Part shown: piece after piece, positions 11,655 through 21,342 of the stretch
Numbering within the stretch: position 1 is the first letter of the stretch
Layout of the letters: every line of letters begins with the position of its first letter
Source: Helicoverpa zea
Lineage: Eukaryota > Arthropoda > Insecta > Lepidoptera > Noctuidae
Assembly (NCBI RefSeq): GCF_022581195.2
Contig: NC_061454.1
Location: 2,108,001 to 2,172,000 of the forward strand
Direction: 5' to 3'
Length of the DNA: 64,000 nucleotides
Position numbers and translations under genes: made by a program
Notes under the pieces: model-generated
What the model was told of the DNA's origin: nothing
Databases searched by the model: none
What the model saw: only the letters and a program-made list of their open reading frames with translations

Positions 11655-12835
11655 TCAACTGTGACAACAAAAGGGTTGAAAAAAACCTAAATTATTGACA
11701 GTAGTACCACGGGTAGTTTTTTCTTGCCCATGGTACTACCAGACCGCTTGGTAGTACTACGGGAAGAAAAATTTACCCGTGGTACTACTGGTAGTACTAC
11801 TGGTAGTACCACGGGCAACAAACGGCCGTGGCATCCAGCTGAAAGTCCAGGCACTCTGGCATTCATCTGCGCCCTACCGAAATGCTTTATAAGTTTCAAC
11901 CTTATTTCAACTAGCTAGCAATCATAATTCCTCAACCCCTAAGTGTCCCGTAGGTACGTCTCGCGGCATGCAGTGGCGCGCCGCGGCATGCCACCGCATC
12001 CTGCGGCATGTCGCGCCATGCCGTGGCATCCTGCGGCACGTCGCGGCATTGTGGTATACAAATAAAGTAACATAGATTCTAAACTCATTGAAATAAGATT
12101 CAAAATAGCACTAAAATCCTTTGCCGTGCCACGCCGGCAGTGGGCGCCGGCCCTAATAGACCAGGGTTTTGAATTAATGATGATGGGCAATTTTGTATGA
12201 ACCCTGGCCTGATAACCAATAAAGTTCTAATGTATATTATATTATTGCTTATACCCTACAGTTACTGAAATAAAACAGTTCATGTCAAGAATCGACCGGA
12301 AATAAGTACAATCGGGCACAAAAGAGTTATACTTTTTGCACCATTTTTTTTTGTTAAAATAAAATCCATAGTAGAAAATTCATTGTATGATGTATTTTCG
12401 TCAACTTATCACTTATTTAAGTAAGCCTAGGGTAGACTATCAATTAAAATCGGTCTTAACTAGGCATTGTTTTAATAGCAAAACAAAACATAAAAACTTT
12501 TACTTCTACCACCGTATATTATTTCCATTATTGGAGATAGCATTTCCTCTTTCTGCGGCACCAGGATAGTCGGCCCTGGGTTGTCGAATTATTAGAAAAG
12601 TAGCGACCCACCCCAGCTTCGCACGGGAAAACAGTATTTCCTCACTATTTAACGGATGTTATTACAAATGCCAGCACAGCTCTAATTCCACAGGATTATA
12701 TTTCAAAGCAAAATGTATTATCCTGGCCATTAGATGATGTCTGTGCACGACAAGTATTTGCATGAAATGGGCTACGAATTTGACTGAACTGATTTGAAAA
12801 ATCTTTCAGTGCTGGAAAAGCTACGTTATTAATAA

Positions 12836-13025
12836 CTAGCTTTTGCCCGCGGCTTCGCTCCCGTCAACTGACTTCTCTATTTTACCCTATTTTTTTTTTC
12901 ATAAGAACCTTCTCCTGACAATAACAAACACAACAAAAAAAGAATTAGCCAAATTGGTCCAGGCGTTGTTGAGTGATGCGCTTACCAAGACATTTTGCGA
13001 TTCATTTTTATATTATAGATAAGAA
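12836..13025 (-). mobile_element. Helitron-like non-autonomous element, minus strand
   Basis: It starts ctagcttttgcccgcggctt, the reverse complement of the family's CTAG end, and ends near ttatattatagat. No inverted repeats or target duplication are visible. Similar ends occur at 8413, 19559, 27633 and 62909. Confidence 0.5.
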
Positions 13026-13061
13026 GATAGGTTTTTCTTATATACCATACGTGCCAAAGTA

Positions 13062-14640
13062 GTTTAATTCCATAGGCAGTCGTAGGCTTACAGGACTGAT
13101 ATCTTTTTTCCCCAGTGGTTAACAATGTTCCACCAATAATTGATATTATTGATTATGCCGGTTAAACTCACTGGAACAGCGGAATAGTTACACCTTTTTT
13201 GTTTTTTTTTTTTTTTTTCCGACGTCAAAAATCATCAAATGACCCCTCCCGCTGTGGGTTAGCAGCGGTGAGGGAGTGTCAGACTCTTACTGACTAAAAA
13301 CCGTCGTGTTCCGTCATAGGCCTTTTATGTACCAGGGCCGCGGTATCTCTTTCGAACAACCCGCAGCCCCGGCAGGCCTTGGCCCTGCTGGGCCCCGCTG
13401 GGGTTGCTGACATCTCTTTGAGGAGCGCGTGGAACAACGCGCGCCGTCGACACGGGTCTGTCGTCTAAGCAGACAGAGGGACGATGAGCCACCCGAACTC
13501 ACCGCCCACAGACCCACGCCTACGGTGGCCGGGAGTCATCTCGCGACACCCGGCGCCCATGGTGTCTACCTGGTCCAGCGCGGCGGCCGGGATGAGAGGT
13601 GCGAACTCTCTGGCGTTCCGCCTCCTCCTTCTCGAGCATGACCGCTTCGCAGAAGGAGGCGACGGCATCCCATTCCCTCTCGCCCCGGACCATGGCCTGA
13701 ACCAGGGCCGGACGCGAGAGGTCGCCGCCGCCCAAAGCCTCGACGAGGACCCGGCGGTGCCCTTCCCATGCGGGGCACACCTGGACTGTGTGGTCCACCG
13801 TGTCCTCGGGGCTGTCCGCACAATGGTGACACCCGGGCGCCTCCTCACGACCGATGCGGTGCAGGTAGCTCCCGAAACAACTGTGTCCGGTGAGAACCTG
13901 CGTCATGCGGTACGTGAGGGCGCCGTGACTCCTCCCGAGCCACTCCTCAAAGAGGGGACTTACCGCCACGATGGTGGCGTGCCCTGCACTGGGTTGCGAC
14001 AGTCGCTCCCTCCAGGAATAGTTACACCTTACGTTGTGAATACTAACTGTTATATTTTTAATATGGACACATGCACTTTCTGTGACACGTCCTGACTGAT
14101 ATTGACAATAATATAATGCACTTAACAGCCCTCTCATACAAAATGAAGTGGTTCAAGTCCATGGGCTGTCCTATGCTATCAAGTGTCATATCTTCGTTCT
14201 CCGGTGGTTTACAATATTTTGCCCATAATAAAAAATGAAGCTTATGACATAAGCTATCATTTGATGTGCAAATGGTTTTTATTGGATATACCGGTTAGAC
14301 TCACCGGAATGGCGGAATACGTACACCATACGTTGTAAATACTACCTACTAAATAATCGTTTTTTTTTTTCAATAAACTTGGAAAATATGGGCACAGACA
14401 CCTTCTGTGACTCGTTGTGACAATTATTGACAATAATAATGCACTTAAACATCCCTCCCATACGCACTGAAGTGGTTCAAGTCCATGGGCTGTCCTATGC
14501 TATCAGGTGTTATATCTTCGTTCTCCGGTGATTTACAAGGTTTTGCCCATAACAAAAAATGAAGCTTAGGGTATAAGCTATCATTTGATATGCGAATGGT
14601 TTTCATTGGATATACCGGCCAATTTTACCCATCATCCTTA
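13062..14640 (+). repeat. Tandem repeat of about 324 bp split by a LINE
   Basis: Two near-complete units share gttcaagtccatgggctgtc at 14151 and 14475, followed by atatcttcgttctccggtg and ggatataccgg. A third, more diverged partial unit (gccggttaaactcactgg) precedes the R1 LINE at 13197. The LINE therefore landed within an existing array. No coding frame is conserved between units. Confidence 0.65.
13197..14014 (-). mobile_element. 5'-truncated R1-clade LINE
   Basis: A perfect 16-bp target duplication (ggaatagttacacctt at 13181-13196 and 14015-14030) flanks the element. Its minus-strand 3' end has an A-rich tail (13197-13219) and a 3' UTR that matches 532-700. The remaining minus-strand frame encodes the C-terminal part of an R1-type ORF2, including LTGHSCFGSYLHRIG and a zinc knuckle of CHHC...HTVQVC type. 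The reverse transcriptase domain is missing, so it is inactive. Confidence 0.85.
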
Positions 14641-14836
14641 CAGACAAACGGGCTCGCACAGCCATTACAGGGCCCAAAGTTCTACAAATAAAACCTTATT
14701 CAATGACTATAGAACTGCCACAGAAAAAACACAAAAATGTCTATTGGACCCAAAGGGACATTTTGATGTCATTCGTTTTCTTTCTGAGTGTATTTTAATT
14801 TTTATTTGTGTTTTAATTTTCTGTTAATTCCCCGTC

Positions 14837-17800
14837 ATGACGGATCCCAGCCTCAAAAACTACGAATCTCTGATTTTCGATAGTGAAACAACTTATAAAG
14901 ACAATTTCCGCGTTTGGGAGTTAAAGCCGGATGTGAAAACTACATATAAAGAGAAGAAGCTGGCCCTTAGGCCGTGCCCGGTCCCGTTGAAGGACTTACA
15001 TGCCCTCACGGCTTGGAGAGACCCAAACGTACCTTTTGACCTGTACCATAGACCCAAAGAGATCATTCGTACTGATCCTAGGGTAATTCAGAAGAGTTAT
15101 GTAAGTACCTACGATGTATATTTTGTGAATGCCTTTCTACATATTTGCAGTAGATAATTTATCCTACGCATCCATGTTTATTTCCTATAATTAGTGTTAT
15201 TTTCGTTATTTCGAAGTCGTGGTGGCCGAGTGGGTAAAGGACCAACCTCTCAAGTATGAGGGCGCGGGTTCGATCCCAGGTCAGGCAAGTACCAATGCAA
15301 CTTTTCTAAGTTTGTATGTACTTTCTAAGTATATCTTAGACACCATTGGCTGTGTTTCGGATGGCACGTTAAAATGTAGGTCCCGGCTGTCATTGAACAT
15401 CCTTGGCAGTCGTTACGGGTAGTCAGAAGCCAGTAAGTCTGAAACCAGTCTAACCAAGGGTTATCGGGTTGCCCGGGCAACTGTGTTGAGGAGGTCAGAT
15501 AGGCAGTCGCTTCTTGTAAAGCACTGGTACTCAGCTGAATCCGGTTAGACTGGAAGCCGACCCCAACATGATTGGGAAAAGGCTCGGAGGATGAATTAGT
15601 GTTATTTTGTTCTTGACTCTGGACACTCATTTGCAAATTAAAGGATCCGCCTCTTACACTGTAGTGAGCATCCGTCGCAGGACTCCTGGGTTTTGTAACA
15701 TTAACCTCCCCTTATATGTGAATAGGACTGCCATCCGTCCGGGTTTCCCCGGATTTGTCCTCGTTTGGAGGCCGTCCGGGGGCCGTCCGGGCGGGGTTTC
15801 AAGAAGTGTCCGGGGAAAACCCGGACACTTTTCATGTAAGGAAGCTCCTCATAGAATTTAAGTATATGTTAACCACCCAAAACGAAAATGTGAAAGGCTG
15901 CCAAGTTCGATAATATGGGAATGCTTCGCCTATAAAAGAAGTGAGATCTGAATAAGTACCAAGTTCCATATACATACCTCAGTTAAAAATAGTTACTTTT
16001 TAATGATGTTACTTGGCAAGTTTTCACACACCTTGTTATAAACCTACTAAACGCAATGAATCCAGTATATAATTTTTGTACCCTTCTTTTTGCCGCTTTT
16101 TTTTTGCTCGAACTTGGCGGACACACTGCCGTGTGTCTAGATAGTAAATGGATTACAAATTAGGTATTATTTTGTTTTAAAAAAATCGTACTCGTTCGGG
16201 GAAAATATGCGATTTACGCAAAATGTCCGGGTTTTTTTAATGTTGGTCCGGGTTTGGCGAAATTCGAGATGGCAGCCCTATATGTGAAGAGTGAACTGTT
16301 TGTGGTCCTATCACGTAGGTTCTTAGCCTAAATGTAAGTCTTACATTTAAAATTCTCTGTCCCACCTAATCGCATGTCTTAATAGCGCATCCGGCCGTGC
16401 TCTCGCTGTGGCGGCATATTGGGCTGACATAGTGTAGTCTCAATATATGACATGTCATCGACACGAAAGAAGAAGAATACATTTAGAATTCAGCGTGTTG
16501 GTATATCTGTTGTCTATTTTAGGATAAACCACCAGATTTGGACCGGGAGAAAGTTCAGAAGACGCGGCCCAAGGTGCTGATAACTCCCGCGTTAGACATA
16601 GATTCCCTTGAAGAGCCGTAAGTGTCCTAACTAACCCACAAAACCATGTACTTAGTAAAATATTTGTAACCACACAGATAAAGAAAGACATGATAAAAAA
16701 TCCTTCTTTATTAGGTACTGTATTTAGTATAGATTAATCAGACAAGCAGTTTTTTTTTCAATAACTACTAACATTTAAATATTGTTCGATTCCTTTAACG
16801 GCAGTCATCGTCAGAGGTTGGTAGACAATATGTACACATCCACAACGGCGAAAGCTCTAAAGGACGCGGTGACGCTAGCCCACTTGGAAGGCGTGAGGGC
16901 GCCACTGTCCGAAGTATATGCGAGATGCAACCCGGTGAGATGTTTAGCAGTTTTTTTGTTTTTCTATTCGGACAATAGACACCCCCAGTCTGGTCCCGAA
17001 GGCCACCAACGCTTAGGGTCCATCTACACGGTGCAAGTAGCTGGAGCAAATTAACATGCGCAAGACTCAATTACGATTGAAGCGTGGCATTCCGCTATTT
17101 TGTCTATTAAATAAACGTTTTTATCATTTTTTGTGATTCAATATGATTAACTTAGCAGAATTAAGCCTCAGGTGATTTAATATTTAAACCTGCAGTTCAC
17201 TCGGGTAAGTTAAATTTTATTTACATTACAGGTAGCCCTAGAGCCGGTGAAGGAGCCCTACGTGTCTCCGGAGTGGCGCATGGACAGCATGAGGTGGGAT
17301 AAACGCCAGCTCAGGACTTATACTGAGCCCACTAAGAAGTTCTGGCTTTCTAGGGGACTTTCTCAGTAAGTATGCCACAGTTTTCGCACAATGGGCAAAT
17401 TTCTATGGACCCTGGGCTTTTAGCGGCCAGCGCTGATTTTAGTACGAACTGATGTAGTAGGTAGTCCTATAATTACTATTTTGAAGTTCAATCCCCGTGG
17501 TGAAAACAAAAAAATCCATTTTTGTGTCTGAATATTGAACTTTTCTGGCACCTGACATTCTGGTCCATATAAGTTTGCCGATTGTGCTTTAATGGCGCAC
17601 AAATGTTTGTTCTGGTCTACTCGCTCTGCAAACAGTAAAAAATTGCTTGTGTATATTTCTAAAATGTTCGCGAAATTGCAACCTTTGTGCGCAAACACCA
17701 ACTAGCTGTGGATTCGCGATGACGCGTACCTACATATTTTTGGGGACATCTAGACATATCTCATCTGCCTAGCCTTTTCCCAACTATGTTGGGATTGGCT

Positions 17801-17976
17801 TCCAGTCTAGCCGGATGCAGCTGAGTACCAGTATTTTACAAGGAACGACTGCCTATCTGACCTCAAACCAGATACCTGCAGGAATTTTGACATCGGAATA
17901 ATTGCATATTTTTATATCCAGTTGTCCGGAATACAAGGCCACGGGAAGACCGACGAATCAAAGAAGGGGTTTCTGA
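14837..17976 (+). CDS. Tandem-paralogue gene B, 225 aa, family not named
   Basis: Five exons join in phase: 14837-15100, 16523-16617, 16805-16934, 17232-17365 and 17922-17976 (TGA), giving 225 aa with all GT-AG introns. The product aligns with gene A along its whole length: TTYKDNFR near residue 17, LTAWRDP near 58, IIRTDP near 75, KTRP in exon 2, MYTSTT in exon 3, YVSPEWRM and EPTKKFW in exon 4. Gene A covers the second and third exons with one exon, so an intron was gained here or lost there; other introns coincide in position and phase (the last exons both begin with one base completing a codon, then a Cys). Function is not recognised; a structural role in the sperm axoneme is only a guess. 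Its first intron holds a SINE and a 556-bp MITE. Confidence 0.8.
15204..15593 (+). mobile_element. Full-length tRNA-derived SINE (type A)
   Basis: A perfect 15-bp target duplication, aattagtgttatttt, lies at 15189-15203 and 15594-15608. The head has a box-A-like tggccgagtgggta and a consensus box B (ggttcgatccc) about 45 bp apart, and the 3' end reads ggctcggaggatg. The clean duplication and intact promoter boxes suggest a recent insertion. It lies in intron 1 of gene B. Confidence 0.9.
15723..16278. mobile_element. 556-bp MITE with TAGG(G/A)CTGCCATC ends
   Basis: The left end taggactgccatc and right end gatggcagccc are inverted, and a 10-bp direct repeat tatatgtgaa (15713-15722 and 16279-16288) flanks the element. 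The left subterminal region is full of tccggg/cccgga blocks that pair with each other, and gtccggg recurs near the right end. There is no coding capacity. A 9-10 bp duplication would fit a Mutator-like origin, but the superfamily is not certain. Confidence 0.7.
17041..17170. mobile_element. Deleted relative of the 4947-5322 MITE
   Basis: The block from attacgattgaag to aataaacgtttttatc and a right end cttagcagaattaagcctcagg match the interior and right end of the MITE in gene A, with the left end and middle missing. It lies in the intron before exon 4 of gene B. Confidence 0.55.
17761..17882 (-). mobile_element. SINE (type A) 3' fragment, minus strand
   Basis: The reverse complement matches the 3' third of the SINE at 15204-15593 (cccaactatgttgg, gctgagtaccag, cgactgcctatctgacc). 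It is 5'-truncated and lies just upstream of the last exon of gene B. Confidence 0.65.
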
Positions 17977-20151
17977 ATCAACGTAGCTGTATTGTCAAAC
18001 TTAAACGTATAACATTAGTTGTAGACTGTAGTACATTGTGTTTATTATATTATTACAAATTAGTGCAGAAGTAATCATTTAGAATGGCTAGTGATGCGAG
18101 TCCCATAAACGACTTATCGATTGTTTATCGATTAACACATGAAAAGTGGGACATATGTTTTTTTTTCGTATGTACGATTATCTATAATGTCGTGGTTTTT
18201 GTGCAAAATCTAATTTGGCATCTTAATTTATTTAAAATGTAAATGAAGTTTTCCCTACTTCTTAAAACTTGAATGGGTTACCAGATAATATCATTGTTGA
18301 TGTAATTTTTTTTATTTGAGAAGTAAGAGTTTACTTACTGAATTCAATAAAAATTGGCTTAGTTGAGTCCGATGTATTCCGACAGCCTTAATTTTCACAT
18401 AGTTTCAGTAATCATAAGTAAAATCTTACTTTCAAATACATTTATAATGATATTATTTGTTATTTAATACCAAAATCATTACTTCTGCACTCAAATGTAA
18501 AATAAGGCAGCTGTTTTTCAAAAGTTTTCATGTATCAAGATATTGAACTAACTATTGAAATATATAGTATCTTGAAATATGAATACTTTGACAGATTTCA
18601 TATTTTAGCATAAAAAGTCTTGATTATTTTATCTGTGTTATGTAATTACCATTTCAGAAAGCAAAATGTCTTAAATATATAATACTTCTATGACATTTTA
18701 AAGTAAAAAAAATGGTAGTGCATAAGAAATATCGGATTATAACAATTTATATAGACTTTTTGAGCTAAATATTTCATGTGCATAATTTGAAGCAACAATT
18801 AGGTAATTTTTTAAGTTTTTATAAACATGTGAAATATTATTTTGGTTAAACATTTTATTTAATACACTTATATTTTAGACGACAAATTTAATTTTATAAG
18901 GCGTGTATAACATTAATTGCTTCTAGCTTTCATAATATTCGATTTAAATACAGATTTTTGAAAAAAAGTTTTTATTTTTTTATTTAACATTTTGAGAACC
19001 ATTAAAGATGAAATGATAATAATTAACAAATTATAACAATAATTTTATACTAAAACTAAAAAAAAGCACTTAAAATTGTCTTCTGCACACTCTTTTTGAT
19101 TTCCCTTATTTGACTGAATGGTGTTAATTTTTAGAACTACATATTTGGTCACTGGTATCCCTAAACTGCTATTAATTTTGATAATTTCACCTATTGCACT
19201 CTTATAGTGAATTGCACCATTTAGTTTTTTGTATGTCAAATTGCCGATTTGACCAATTTCACAGCTGATTATGGTTTGGTTATCGTTATATGTAGTTAAA
19301 TGGTGCAACTCACTCTTAGCTTTGCAGTTAAAAACATTTTTACCCCAGTGTACAGAAGTCATAAGATTCAATAAAAAAAACGGTTAGCCCCACAAAAGCC
19401 TTAAAATTAAACGTAAAAATAAATCAATATCACATATTGTTATTTATTATGAATTAACAATTAAACTGACTATGTTATCGACGGAATTATTATTTAAGGT
19501 TACGTCAAATCTTTTAGATAATGACGTAATAATCTATAGATGTTGGTTAATTTAATAACTAGCTGTACCCTGCGGGTCTACCCGCAACCGAGGGTTCGAC
19601 TAACATAAAACCATAACCACCATTTTCACTGGAATTAATATTTGAAAGTCACAAGTAATACGGCGAATCATCTACGAGAAATAATTACCCACGGTTTTCA
19701 TTGAACATAACTTTAATTCGATCTCAAAACCAAGTTTATTTGATATGACCAATACAAGAAAATCATAAGTGGGACTTTTCCAAAATACCTAACATCTAAA
19801 AAGTCCTACTCCAAACAAATTAAATTATTTTTTATTTTAGCAACAACACTACAATTTTACAAATATTCCTTACTCATTATTTTTTACTATATTTTTAACC
19901 TTTTTGACTGTTCATAATTTATATTCAGTCTCTTATAAGTCCAAATAAAATAATTCATAATTTAAAAAGCTGGTGATTATCATTATAATATCTTTTTTTT
20001 TTTTCAAATAGTGCGTAATTTTATTAATAAGAAACAATGAAAATTACACTAAATAATTGCAAAATATTTTGAAAAATAGCGAATAAGGCAATACATCAAA
20101 TATTTATTATAATAATCATATTTTTGTGTATTCAATTAACAATCAGTCCTC
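17977..20151. other. Gene-free stretch after gene B
   Basis: About 2.2 kb, AT-rich. It contains an inverted-repeat element at 18060-18492 and a Helitron-like CTAG end at 19559. A 108-codon minus-strand frame at 19045-19371 has no recognisable domain, lacks supporting splice sites and has AT-driven composition; I do not call it a gene. Confidence 0.5.
18060..18492. mobile_element. Short inverted-repeat element (AGTGCAGAAGTAAT ends)
   Basis: The left end tagtgcagaagtaatcatt and the right end aatcattacttctgcact form inverted repeats of about 18 bp around a 430-bp AT-rich interior. A 5-bp caaat flank occurs on both sides. It is non-coding. The AGTGCAG start is shared with the larger element at 42770-44589. 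Confidence 0.5.
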
Positions 20152-20154
20152 TAA

Positions 20155-20731
20155 AGCTTTGGTTTCCTAGGAAAGCGGTGCCGTCATATAGCGGCCGTAA
20201 TACAGCGGTGAATGACGTCACTAGAACGTTGTCTATGTAAACGAAATGGGGCGGTTTCGTAGAGAGCGGTAACGTACACCGTAACTTCAAAAAGCGGTGC
20301 TGCCATTTGCATGACGGCCGTCTTAACGGTGTCAGATGGTTTGGTGAACGTTTTATTGAAAGCGGTGAAGCTTTTTTAATCTGTATTTGTGTTTTTTTTT
20401 CGGAACAACGTAAAAAATGAGTTCCAACTCTTGGAGCAGCGAGGACGATGAAATTTTATTAGATTTCGTTCGTAACCACGAAGCAATAAATAATATAAAA
20501 AGTAAAGATTATAGAAAAAGTCAACTAAAACAAAATTAGTGTCGTGAAATTTGAGAAATATTAAATAAAACAGGTTAGTAAGTATAATACAACTAACAAA
20601 AAGTTTATGACGGTGTGTTAAAACGGCCGTGGAACTTTCCACATGTCATCACCGTAAAGACGACCGTCTATTTGCGTCCGTAATAGTACGGTCGCTATAT
20701 GACGGCACCGCTTTCCTAGGAAACCCAAGCT
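20155..20731 (+). mobile_element. PIF/Harbinger-like derivative with a decayed MADF fragment
   Basis: Inverted ends of about 40 bp (agctttggtttcctaggaaa on the left; tttcctaggaaacccaagct on the right) are flanked by TAA on both sides. Inside, a plus-strand frame beginning at 20417 reads MSSNSWSSEDDEILLDFVRN and then keeps MADF/Myb-SANT-like spacing up to about 20570, interrupted by stops. MADF/Myb-like proteins are the second ORF of PIF/Harbinger transposons, which also use 3-bp TWA target duplications. It is non-autonomous. Confidence 0.6.
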
Positions 20732-20832
20732 TAACGCTGTCCATACACGACGGTCTAAACATTTGACCAACGAATTAAATTATAGTGCTTATAATTGTAC
20801 CTAAGAATTAGTTTACATTGAGACGAATATAA

Positions 20833-20980
20833 TCTATCTATATAAATAAAAATGAATTGTTGTTCGTTAGTCTGATTAAAACTCGAGAACGGCTGGACCG
20901 ATTGAGCTGATTTTGGTTTTAAAATGTTTTTAGAGGTCCAGGGAAGGTTTGAACGATACGAAGTTCGCGGGATCAGCTAG
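20833..20980 (+). mobile_element. Helitron-like non-autonomous element
   Basis: It starts tctatctatataaataaa and ends cgggatcagctag, with A before and T after, as expected of Helitron insertion between A and T. It is closely similar to 6690-6836 (shared aaaactcgagaa, gaggtccagggaagg). Confidence 0.6.
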
Positions 20981-20986
20981 TTTATT
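20981..20986 (-). terminator. Candidate polyadenylation signal of MROH1
   Basis: tttatt on the plus strand is AATAAA on the minus strand, about 357 bp past the MROH1 stop codon. It lies immediately after a Helitron-like element. Weak support, because the motif is common in AT-rich DNA. Confidence 0.25.
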
Positions 20987-21342
20987 TATAAATTTTCTGC
21001 AATCACATTAAACTGGAGAAAGGTTTTTTGGCCATTTTAAATAACCTGTCGTGTTACAGGGCACACGTATTGCCTCATTAAAAGATTTTATCACAACGTG
21101 CCTTCTATTTGAAAAATGACTGAGCACCACAAAAAAAATCTATTCAAGAATATTGTGTGTATTAATTTCATCAAACTGCTTCTATGCCGTCTCAATCTAA
21201 ACCAACATCACAAAATAAAACACCAACATTGAAATTAAAACTTACACACAAAAATCGACTTTATCACCTTACATTAACGTTGGAATTCGAATAGGAATCT
21301 CCTCATCACATACCTTTCGACTTCTATTCTTACAACTCTCGG

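Larger units (their letters stand above)
7402..12153. mobile_element. 4.75 kb foldback-type element with long inverted arms
   Basis: The ends are perfect 32-bp inverted repeats (7402-7433 against 12122-12153, starting gggccggcgcccactgccgg), flanked by TAA on both sides, which fits a 3-bp target duplication of PIF/Harbinger type. The inverted match continues inward as arms: about 7402-7860, with patches to about 7940, pairs with about 11140-12153. The arms contain GC-rich gcatgccgcgg-like subrepeats and internally palindromic blocks built on gtagtaccacggg (7495-7620 and 11700-11830). The right arm is longer because of later insertions, such as 11421-11654. The interior holds older repeats and no transposase frame, so it is non-autonomous. 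Boundaries are seen directly; the superfamily is inferred from the TAA flanks only. Confidence 0.8.

Noticed and set aside
13484..14095. 203-codon plus-strand frame
   Set aside because: It is the antisense shadow of the GC-rich R1 LINE coding region.
19045..19371. 108-codon minus-strand frame as a gene
   Set aside because: No domain, no splice context, AT-driven composition, and it borders repeats.
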